The notes below the pieces were generated by a model. The model had not been told where the DNA came from, made no database searches, and saw only the letters and a program-made list of their open reading frames with translations. Shown piece by piece: positions 57,028-64,000 of a stretch of 64,000 nt of DNA. The position numbers and the translations under genes were made by a program. The DNA is from Pantoea latae. Lineage in GTDB: Bacteria > Pseudomonadota > Gammaproteobacteria > Enterobacterales > Enterobacteriaceae. Position 1 is the first letter of the stretch. Every line of letters begins with the position of its first letter. The stretch lies in the NCBI RefSeq assembly GCF_002077695.1, contig NZ_MWUE01000008.1, positions 124,001 to 188,000 on the forward strand, written 5' to 3'.

Positions 57028-59396
57028 CTGCGCAGCGAGGCGAGGATTGCCGCCAGCGCGTGGCGCGCGGCGGGCGTGAGATCGCGACCGCCGGCGTAGC
57101 CGTTGTTTTCAAGGATCACCGCGTTCAGCCCCACCAGCCAGTCATAGATATAGTAGGCGGTATGGTTAGCGGGCGCGGCGGAGAGCCGCGTCAGGCGCTG
57201 CCCGGCGGAGAAATTGACGCTCGGCGCCGGCGGGCGGGCGAAAATCGGCTGGCCGCGATTGACGCGGCTCGGCGGACGCGCCGCCTCGTCGCGCTGCAAA
57301 AAGCCGAGCCAGGCGACAAAATCTCCCAGCACCGTCATCGCCCGCGAAACCTGACGATCGGCGCGTGACTCGTGCGTCACCGCCTGATTTTCCGGCTCGT
57401 GCAGCGCCTGCTCCAGCCTGGAGAGAATATCAAGGCGGAAGCTGGCGACGATCAGCTCCTCTACCAGCCACTCCAGCGTCACGCGATCCACATTCAGCAG
57501 CGTCAGCAGGCTGCGGTTTTCCGGCAGCTCGCGCAGATGATCGAGCCACAGCGCCATCACCTGACGCGCGAAGCTCTGGCCTGCGGCGCTGACCGGCTGC
57601 TGTCCCGCCGCCGGATCGGCCAGCGGCGCGTCGCTGAAAAGATCGAATTCGAAACCGACGCCGAAGTGCTGCGCGGGCGCGTCGGTGCGGATCGCCGCGG
57701 CGCTGGGCGCGTCATGCTGGCTCAGCCAGAGCTGACGCAGGGTGTCGCGCGGCGGCTGCAGCCGCTCCAGCAGCTCGCCGTGCAGGCCGGTGCGGTGCTG
57801 CAAACACTTCAGCAGTGTATCGGCGATGGTTTGCTTGCGCGCGGCCTGCTCTGGGCTGGCCTCGGCGTCGGTCCAGGGCAGTAGCCGACGCTCCAGCACG
57901 CTGTGCTGCAGGTCGCGCAGCTCCGCCACCAGCCGCTCGCGGCGCGCATCGGGCTGCATCTCCTCCTGAAGCCACTCCGCCATGCGGTCGACGCCGGCGC
58001 GATCGAGCGCCAGCATCGAGCCCCAGCGCTGGCCGGGCTGGCCAATCTGACGCTGCACCGCTTCATCGACGTTGATCTGCTGATGGCGCGCGTCGTAAGG
58101 GGTGATGGCCCAAATCAGGCGCGGCTTCTCGCCGCTCTCACGCAGCGGCTGATGCAGCTGCCATTCACGCAGGGCGCGGCTGGCGAGATCGACATCCTGA
58201 CGCTGGCTGGCGGCGGTGCAGATCAGCATCAGATCGATGCCCTGACGGCCGGCGTAGAGGCCAGGCAGCAGGGCGCGTTTCTGCTCCAGCGCCAGGGCAA
58301 GCAGCGGATCCTGCTGCGCCAGGCGCTGGCGCTCGTCACGCGCTGCCGCGTCGGCGGGCTCACCAGGCGCGGGCAGATCCAGCATATCGGCGTCGTCATA
58401 CAGGGCGGTGCGCGGCGTCGAACTCAGCGGCATCACCAGCTCCAGCGTCAGCAGCGCCAGCCAGCCGAGCGGCACCTGCTGCGGCTTGCCGATGCGGTTG
58501 CCGTTGAGCGGGCAGACTTCCACCTTCATCTGCCGATCCTGCTCGCTGGCGTGGGCGATCAGCTGTTCGCTCGGCAGCAGGGCGTGATCCACCAGCAGAC
58601 TGAGCGGCGCGAGCACGCGGCTGGCACTGCGCAGCTGATGACGCAGATGCAGCAGATGGCGCAGCATCTCGCTCAGCGCCGGCTGCGTCGGCCAGAGCAG
58701 CGCGAAGAGCTGCACCCGGTCGTCGACGCTGAGGGCGGGAGCCAGTTCGACCGCCTGCGGCCAGAAGTGACGGTCGAGCCGCGCCTCGTGCAGACGGTGA
58801 CGGCGGCTCCAGGCCCAGAGCGTCACCAGCGCGTCGCCGTCGAGCCCGCCGACGGGCGCGTTGAGCCGCTGGCGCTGCAGACGCTGCAGCTGCTGGTCAA
58901 GCTGCGCGCTTTCCGGCTGCGGCGCCTCGGCGCGGCAGCTCAGCACCAGGCGTAAAATTTCCGCCTCGCTCATCAGCGCCAGCTCAACCGGCCACTCGCC
59001 GGAGAGGGGCTCGCGCTGATGGCAGTAGCGCGTCGCAGCGGCGAAGTCGAGGTTGCCGGGGTTGATCTGCTGGAACACGTTGAGGGTTTTCTCGCCGAGG
59101 CGCGCCAGCATCTGGCCCTGCGCGTCGGCGACCATTTCGCTCAGCAGCCAGGCTTTGCCCGCCTGCGACTGGCCGAACAGCGCCAGCGTCACCGGGCGCG
59201 CCACCTGCTGCGCCAGGGCGTCGCTCTGCGCGCGGGCGCGGCGCAGCTGACGCGTGACGGTCTCCGCCTCCAGCGCCAGGCGCGGCGCGGCGTCACGGTG
59301 TTCGGCAATCCAGCCGAGGCTGGCGTTGAGCGCCTCCTGCAGCAGGCTAAGACGTTTTGCCAGCGTCTGCGGCTGGCGCGGTTTTACAGTTCTCAT
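57024..59396 (-). CDS. srfC: SrfC-family P-loop protein (putative virulence factor)
   Basis: 790 residues, third gene of srfABC. A helical N-terminus is followed by a P-loop-like sequence LALFGQSQAGKAWLL (Gly75 to Lys81), where the usual Ser/Thr after Lys is Ala82. The middle and C-terminal parts are long, helical and Leu/Arg/Gln-rich with no recognised catalytic motif; a dynamin- or GTPase-like ancestor is possible. Overlaps srfB by 4 bases (ATGA), so it is translationally coupled. The name follows Salmonella SsrB-regulated factor C; function unproven. Confidence 0.82.
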   Translation of the reverse strand: MRTVKPRQPQTLAKRLSLLQEALNASLGWIAEHRDAAPRLALEAETVTRQLRRARAQSDALAQQVARPVTLALFGQSQAGKAWLLSEMVADAQGQMLARLGEKTLNVFQQINPGNLDFAAATRYCHQREPLSGEWPVELALMSEAEILRLVLSCRAEAPQPESAQLDQQLQRLQRQRLNAPVGGLDGDALVTLWAWSRRHRLHEARLDRHFWPQAVELAPALSVDDRVQLFALLWPTQPALSEMLRHLLHLRHQLRSASRVLAPLSLLVDHALLPSEQLIAHASEQDRQMKVEVCPLNGNRIGKPQQVPLGWLALLTLELVMPLSSTPRTALYDDADMLDLPAPGEPADAAARDERQRLAQQDPLLALALEQKRALLPGLYAGRQGIDLMLICTAASQRQDVDLASRALREWQLHQPLRESGEKPRLIWAITPYDARHQQINVDEAVQRQIGQPGQRWGSMLALDRAGVDRMAEWLQEEMQPDARRERLVAELRDLQHSVLERRLLPWTDAEASPEQAARKQTIADTLLKCLQHRTGLHGELLERLQPPRDTLRQLWLSQHDAPSAAAIRTDAPAQHFGVGFEFDLFSDAPLADPAAGQQPVSAAGQSFARQVMALWLDHLRELPENRSLLTLLNVDRVTLEWLVEELIVASFRLDILSRLEQALHEPENQAVTHESRADRQVSRAMTVLGDFVAWLGFLQRDEAARPPSRVNRGQPIFARPPAPSVNFSAGQRLTRLSAAPANHTAYYIYDWLVGLNAVILENNGYAGGRDLTPAARHALAAILASLRS

Positions 59397-62356
59397 CGTT
59401 TACACAGGCTTCCGCTGTCGATCCAGTACTGGGCATGGGCGTTGCCCGTCGGCGAGAGGGTATTGAGTTTCAGGCTCAGCTGCTCAAGGGGCACGCGCGT
59501 GCCGTCGTCGAGGCGCGCGTCGCTCAGCACCAGCCGCTCCGGTCCCGGCAGCACCGGGCCGGGCGCGACCGCCAGCTTCACGCGCAGCACGCTCTCGCCG
59601 GCGACCTTACGCGCCAGCTGGGCGTCGTTCAGCGTCAGGCTGTAGAGCGGCGAGGCGGGCCAGCGGTCGTTGTCGAGCTGGCGAAAGCCGAGGCAGACGT
59701 TGCCGCGAATGCGAAAGCTGCTTTTACGATCGAGCGCGAAGCTGCCATCGTCGAGATTGATATCGCTGTAGCAGAGATTATCGTCGGTCAGCGCCTGGTT
59801 TTCGTCGAGCACGCCGAGGTAGCGGATCGTCGAGTAAGGTTCGAAATCGCCCGCGCGGAACCAGAAGCTGTTCAGACGCAGATCCAGCGCCAGCAGGCAG
59901 AGCATGGCGCCCACCGCCGCAGTGGATTTCGGGTTGTCGATACGCCCATGCTTATTAAAAGGATACCAGTCGCTGGTGTGGTAGCCCTCCAGCGAAAGAA
60001 TGCGGCTGCCCGGCAGCGGCTGCAGATGACGCACCAGCGCCTGAATGCCGGGGAAGCGCGACGGCCGACCGGTGAGCAGCAGCACGTCGCACTGATAGAG
60101 CGATACCACTTCGCACATCGAGCGCAGCGCCGGAATGATCGCCATGCGGTGCTGCATAAACTCGGCGTGCAGCTGCGCCAGGCTGACGATCAGCGGCACC
60201 TGCAGCAGATCGAACGCGCTCTCGGCGCCCAGCGCACGCTGGATTTCGCCGTTGATAAAGGCGAGCACGGCGTCGGCGGGACGCTGTTCGACCAGCTCGC
60301 CGAACAGGGCGTTGATCTCCGCGTGGCTCTCCAGCGGATCCCAGTTCTCATAGCGCTCCAGCACCGCCTGCGCCAGCGGAATAAAGAGCTGCAGCGTCGC
60401 CTGCTGGCGCTGCGTGGCCTGGCCGTCGAGGCGGCCGTCGTGGCCGAACAGCTTGTTCAGCAGCGGCTCGGCCAGCGCGAGACCCGCTTTTTGCAGGCTC
60501 TGCTGCAGTGCAGGCAGGATCCAGAGCTGGATCACATCCAGCAGAATATCGTCGCCCGCGACCTTGAAGCCTTCGCGGAACAGCAGGCGCGGGGTGATCT
60601 TGACGTTATTGCCCTGGCCGTCGTCGAGACGGTAGTGGGTAATCGCCAGATCGGTGGTGCCGCCGCCGATATCGATCGAGGCGATGCGCAGGCTTTTTCC
60701 CGCTACCTCGTCCGCTTCGCGCGGCCGATCCGGGCGCGCGGTGCTGCTGAAGAAATCCTGCGCGCGACCGGCGAAGTTGACCTGGGTTTCGTTGAACAGC
60801 CAGACCATCTGGCCGCAGGTGGCTTCATCCCACTCCATCTGCACGTCGGGCACCGGCTTGCGGCAGACCGGCGGCGCGGCGGCGTCGAACGGCTCGTCGC
60901 CGGCGTGCCAGCCTTCCGCTTTCCACACCAGGGCGATCGCCTGCTGCATGCGGCGACGGAAAATCTCGCGCTCTGGCTTCGGCATCGCCGACGGCAGCGT
61001 CAGGATGACGTGGCGCAGCTGACGCGGCGCGTGACTCTGCGGCATGCGCTGACGCTGCGCGGCGCTGTTCATCTGCATCAGCGCCTGCGCCAGCAGCTCG
61101 CACAGCATAAAGGTCATCAGCGAGCTGCGGCTGTAGTGGGCGGAAAAAACCGGCAGGCGATCGTCGGCGGCGAGGGCGTGCAGCGGCTCGCCTTCGTCAT
61201 TGAGCAGAAAAGTGAAGGGCGCGGCGTTGGCCTGCGGCTCGTTCGCGCCCTGCGGCTGGTTAAAACGCCAGCCTGGCTGATAGCGCGCCTCGTCCCACAG
61301 GTAGCGGCGCGGGCTGGAGATGCCGGTGCTGCCTTCCAGGCCGGCGCGCTGCAGCGCCAGACGGCTCGCTTCGCGGCCAACACGCGTCAGCGACGGCCAC
61401 ATAAAGGCGTTTTCGCGGCCACTCTGCAGGGAAAAGTTCGCCTTGCCGAAGTGCGTTTCAGCGAACTCCAGCCGGCTGTCGAACAGTTCGTTATAGACCT
61501 GATGCGGCTGCGACAGGTCGCGCAGCTGCAGTTCATAGGTTTGCTTCAGGCCGTTGCTCTCTTCGGGATGATCCTCCACCAGAATGCCGCAGGTGTGCGA
61601 GTTGCCGACGTCGAGAATAATGTCGACGTTGACGGCGGGCGTCTGCTGGCTGGTGGCCTGAATATGGATATCGCTGAGGTTGAGCTGCTCGCCGAGCAGT
61701 TCGAGCAGATTAAGGTAGTGCGCCTGATATTCGAACTCGCGCAGCGCCTGGGCGATCGCCTGCTCGCGGCGGTCGCCGACGCGATCGCTGAAGGATTCGC
61801 GCAGCCAGCCGTCAACCCAGGGGTGATCGAGAAACTCGCCCAGCTCATAGTTGTGCCAGGCAAGGGAAAAGGTGACGCCGTTTTGCGCGTCGGCGGGCGT
61901 CAGGCCGAGCGGCTCGCCGCCCTCCGCCTCCGCCACGAGGCGGGTATCGAACGCCAGAGTGGCGCGATGGGTGTTGCCCGCCGCGTCCGGCTGCGCCAGC
62001 GCGGTCAGACGCAGACGCGCCCAGTTTTCCGGGCCACCGATAAAGCGCCGGCCGCTGGCGCAGCGCAGCATCGGCAGCGGCAGCCAGCAGTCCGCCAGCA
62101 GCGCCAGCGAGTCGACCAGCGCCACGTCCGATTCAGGCCGCACCACTTCCGGCGCGCCGCCGTCCTCGGGATAGAGCAGAAACTTGCCGCTGTTGCCGTC
62201 AACGTTGAGGCGCAGCAGCGGACCGTTCGCCGTCTGACGCACAAACTGGCGTCGCGCCTGGCCGGCGGCGATGCGCAGGCCGAAGTCGAGAAACTGCACG
62301 CCGCTCTCTTCGATCAGCGTGATTTTTTGTTTGTCATCGATCAGGGGAGCCAACAT
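59393..62356 (-). CDS. srfB: SrfB-family protein with Hsp70/actin-type ATPase motifs
   Basis: 987 residues. It carries an ASKHA set: phosphate-1 IILDVGNSHTCG (about 245-256), phosphate-2 IASIDIGGGTTDLAIT (about 557-572) and adenosine-type DVLLLTGRPSRFPGIQ (about 756-770). The order and spacing fit an Hsp70/actin-fold nucleotidase with large insertions and an N-terminal domain of about 240 residues that I do not recognise. No signal peptide. Encoded two bases after srfA and overlapping srfC. Named SrfB after Salmonella; role unproven. Confidence 0.85.
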   Translation of the reverse strand: MLAPLIDDKQKITLIEESGVQFLDFGLRIAAGQARRQFVRQTANGPLLRLNVDGNSGKFLLYPEDGGAPEVVRPESDVALVDSLALLADCWLPLPMLRCASGRRFIGGPENWARLRLTALAQPDAAGNTHRATLAFDTRLVAEAEGGEPLGLTPADAQNGVTFSLAWHNYELGEFLDHPWVDGWLRESFSDRVGDRREQAIAQALREFEYQAHYLNLLELLGEQLNLSDIHIQATSQQTPAVNVDIILDVGNSHTCGILVEDHPEESNGLKQTYELQLRDLSQPHQVYNELFDSRLEFAETHFGKANFSLQSGRENAFMWPSLTRVGREASRLALQRAGLEGSTGISSPRRYLWDEARYQPGWRFNQPQGANEPQANAAPFTFLLNDEGEPLHALAADDRLPVFSAHYSRSSLMTFMLCELLAQALMQMNSAAQRQRMPQSHAPRQLRHVILTLPSAMPKPEREIFRRRMQQAIALVWKAEGWHAGDEPFDAAAPPVCRKPVPDVQMEWDEATCGQMVWLFNETQVNFAGRAQDFFSSTARPDRPREADEVAGKSLRIASIDIGGGTTDLAITHYRLDDGQGNNVKITPRLLFREGFKVAGDDILLDVIQLWILPALQQSLQKAGLALAEPLLNKLFGHDGRLDGQATQRQQATLQLFIPLAQAVLERYENWDPLESHAEINALFGELVEQRPADAVLAFINGEIQRALGAESAFDLLQVPLIVSLAQLHAEFMQHRMAIIPALRSMCEVVSLYQCDVLLLTGRPSRFPGIQALVRHLQPLPGSRILSLEGYHTSDWYPFNKHGRIDNPKSTAAVGAMLCLLALDLRLNSFWFRAGDFEPYSTIRYLGVLDENQALTDDNLCYSDINLDDGSFALDRKSSFRIRGNVCLGFRQLDNDRWPASPLYSLTLNDAQLARKVAGESVLRVKLAVAPGPVLPGPERLVLSDARLDDGTRVPLEQLSLKLNTLSPTGNAHAQYWIDSGSLCKR

Positions 62357-62358
62357 GG

Positions 62359-63639
62359 TTACTTACTCTCGCGCGTAATCGTCATCGGGAAGGATTTGTT
62401 GTCGCTGAACAGCGCTTCGCACACGGCGGCGCCATCTCCCGGTTTACACATCAGCTGCGGCATGCGGTAGCGCGAGCCGTCGCTGCATTTGGCGGTGTAG
62501 CGGCTGCGGATCGAGAGCTGGCCGCTGCCGAGCATCGCGGCGGAAACCTCGTCGGCGCTGCAGCGCAGGTTATTGCCCTGGGTGACCGTGGCGCTGCCTT
62601 TGCCCGCGCTGAGTTCATAGCGCAGCACCGGAGAGGCGCCGCCCGGCAGGGAGTTTTGCATCACCACGCGCCAGCGGCCGTCGACCACGCTAATCGCGCC
62701 GTTGCGGACGTCCTCTACGCTCATTTTCAGCGCGGCGTCGGCGGTGGGCACGGCGGGCGTCACCACGCTGGCGAGCGTAGCGGAAGGCGCAGCCGGCTCG
62801 GCGGGCGCGGCGACGCTGGCCGGCGCCTGCGGCAGGGTGGTCGCCAGCTTCTGCGCGGCAATCAGCGCGGCAGGCGGCGCGACAGTGGCGGCCACCGGGG
62901 CGCCTGGCTGCGGTGCGGCGACCGGCGTCGGCTGATGCAGCCAGAACGCGGCGGCGGCGGCCACCGCCAGCGCCAGCGGCGCGAGCATCCAGACGCGCAT
63001 GGCGCGGCGCGGCGCGACAGCGGGCGTCATCACCGGCGCAGCTTCAGGCAGGGGTTCAGGTTCAGACAGCGGCTCTGGCTCAGGGATGATTTCCGGCATC
63101 GCAGGCGGCGGCGCGGCGATGACCGGCTCCGGCAGCAGCGGCGGCAGCGCCTCTTCCAGCGTTTCGCGCAGGCAGGCGAGCGCGTCGTCGCGCGTGCGCG
63201 CCTGCGCGTCAACAAAGCCCCAGAAGGTGATCACCGGCTTGCCGTCCACCAGATAGACATACTGCTGATCGGGAAACTGCAGCGCTTTGGCCAGCAGCGC
63301 GCCGAACAGGCGCATCGCCGGATTGTCGGCTTCACGCGCGCGCGCGCTAAGCGCCTGCATCTCCTGCTGGGTCGTCGTGAGCTGATCCAGCGCCTGACGG
63401 CGCTCATAATCGCTGGCGCCCAGCCAGGATTTCACCTTGCCGCTGAACGGCGCGTACCAGTCGAGGCGGTCGCCGCGCGCGTTGGGCTGAGGAATGGCGA
63501 GGCAGTTTGCCAGCGCGGTCTGACGACGCAGCCGCAGGGTTTCACGTATTTGCAGGGCGGATGCGTAGACCGGCTGGCCGTTTTCACCCAGCGCCAGCAC
63601 CGCGTCGAGATTGCCGCTGCGCAGAAAAGTTTTTGCCAC
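62359..63639 (-). CDS. srfA: SrfA-family membrane-anchored protein
   Basis: 426 residues from a GTG start. N-terminal cytoplasmic domain (about 1-165) including ASALQIRETLRLRRQTALANCL; a Pro/Glu-rich linker (169-210); one membrane helix (about 216-234, MRVWMLAPLALAVAAAAAFW); an Ala/Pro-rich linker; and a C-terminal, probably periplasmic domain with four Cys (NLRCSADEV, AKCSDGSRY, LMCKPGDGAAVCEA). First gene of srfABC. A short inverted repeat lies upstream at 63763-63793. Confidence 0.82.
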   Translation of the reverse strand: MAKTFLRSGNLDAVLALGENGQPVYASALQIRETLRLRRQTALANCLAIPQPNARGDRLDWYAPFSGKVKSWLGASDYERRQALDQLTTTQQEMQALSARAREADNPAMRLFGALLAKALQFPDQQYVYLVDGKPVITFWGFVDAQARTRDDALACLRETLEEALPPLLPEPVIAAPPPAMPEIIPEPEPLSEPEPLPEAAPVMTPAVAPRRAMRVWMLAPLALAVAAAAAFWLHQPTPVAAPQPGAPVAATVAPPAALIAAQKLATTLPQAPASVAAPAEPAAPSATLASVVTPAVPTADAALKMSVEDVRNGAISVVDGRWRVVMQNSLPGGASPVLRYELSAGKGSATVTQGNNLRCSADEVSAAMLGSGQLSIRSRYTAKCSDGSRYRMPQLMCKPGDGAAVCEALFSDNKSFPMTITRESK

Positions 63640-63762
63640 CTGTTGGGCCCTTATCGGTCGAATTCTGAGGCAGAAAATCGTGTGTTATCGGCGATTGGGG
63701 TGATTTTACGTCGATCAACAGCAAATCAAACGGCGGAAAAAACGGTGATTAAGGGCGTTTTT

Positions 63763-63793
63763 CGCGCGCTGCGAGAAAAATGTGCAGCGCGCG
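63763..63793. repeat. Inverted repeat between srfA and the BenE-like gene
   Basis: CGCGCGCTGC (63763-63772) and GCAGCGCGCG (63784-63793), 11-base loop, no T run on either side. It lies just after the BenE-like stop and may act as a 3' hairpin or weak terminator for it. Confidence 0.5.
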
Positions 63794-63800
63794 TAAGCGG

Positions 63801-64000
63801 TTATGCGGCGTGCGGCTTCAGCACCGCGTGCGCCGCCAGGCCGCCGACCAGCCCCCAGAACGCGGCGCCGACACCAAGCAGCGAGAGGCCAGAGGCGGTG
63901 ATCAAAAAGGTGATGGCAGCGGTGTCGCGCGTACTGGGATCCGCCAGCGCGCGCGTCAGGCTGCCGCTCAAGGTCGACAGCAGCGCCAGACCGGCGAGGG
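63801..64000 (-). CDS. BenE/YdcO-family transporter (C-terminal part only)
   Basis: Partial gene entering from the right edge; 66 C-terminal residues are visible, ending GGLAAHAVLKPHAA then TAA. It contains LAGLALLSTLSGSLTRALAD, RDTAAITFLITASGLSLLG and AAFWGLVGGL, the conserved end of benzoate:H+ symporters of the BenE/YdcO family. Substrate not determinable. Confidence 0.75.
   Translation of the reverse strand, partial: LAGLALLSTLSGSLTRALADPSTRDTAAITFLITASGLSLLGVGAAFWGLVGGLAAHAVLKPHAA

Noticed and set aside
59357-62470. Open frame of over 1,000 codons on the plus strand opposite srfB and srfC
   Set aside because: Antisense to a coding pair with clear motifs; composition rich in Arg, Gln and Ala, no domain, no ribosome binding site. 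It is a by-product of high GC at third codon positions.
1-64000. tRNA, rRNA, insertion sequences, integrases, prophage genes and CRISPR arrays
   Set aside because: No cloverleaf-like gene, transposase, integrase or repeat-spacer pattern was recognised anywhere in the window.

Overview
The window looks like chromosomal DNA of an Erwiniaceae member (Pantoea/Mixta/Erwinia-like). The basis is gene content and order: the block ydhF-sodC-ydhKJI-slyA-slyB-anmK-mliC-pdxH-tyrS-pdxY-gstA-dtpA-nth-rsxEGDCBA-ydgK-cnu-[insert]-ydgJ-add-malY-malX-malI-ydgA-manA-fumC-tus matches the Escherichia coli terminus-proximal map with a few genes gained or lost. The DNA is GC-rich, and this GC bias opens many long false frames opposite real genes. 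I saw no rRNA, tRNA, CRISPR array, insertion sequence or prophage.

Layout. 1-6.1 kb: an EptA-type lipid A phosphoethanolamine transferase (partial), ydhL, ydhF, sodC, an unknown lipoprotein and the ydhIJK efflux operon. 6.2-14.2 kb: slyA, slyB, then anmK-mliC-pdxH, tyrS, pdxY, gstA and the peptide transporter dtpA. 14.2-15.6 kb: a long intergenic region and an orphan glutamine-amidotransferase-like gene whose catalytic His appears to be replaced. 15.6-22.1 kb: nth and the Rsx (Rnf-type) electron-transfer operon. 22.2-22.9 kb: ydgK and cnu.

23-36.8 kb is a sugar-uptake island absent from this position in E. coli: a complete YtfQRT-YjfF (galactofuranose-type) ABC transporter, araBA without araD, araFGH and araC. 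Its control regions carry LacI/GalR-type operators upstream of both ytfQ and araF, a good CRP site upstream of ytfQ, and a pair of AraC half-sites spaced 21 bp apart upstream of araB. 36.8-47.5 kb returns to the E. coli-like order (ydgJ, add, malYX/malI with two MalI operators, ydgA, manA, fumC); fumA, the uid genes, hdhA and blr are not present here.

47.5-50 kb holds tus with two copies of the Ter core in its upstream region, which places the window in the replication-terminus region, followed by an MFS transporter. 50-56.3 kb is a chromosomal RND efflux locus of the oqxAB type, flanked by an Rrf2-type regulator (OqxR-like) and an AraC-type activator (RarA/SoxS-like), as in Klebsiella. 56.3-57 kb is a barnase-type RNase with its barstar inhibitor. 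Its inhibitor gene shares its stop bases with the convergent three-gene srfABC operon (57-63.6 kb), which encodes a membrane-anchored protein, an Hsp70/actin-fold ATPase-like protein and a P-loop protein. This is the least understood system in the window. The window ends in a partial benzoate-transporter-like gene.
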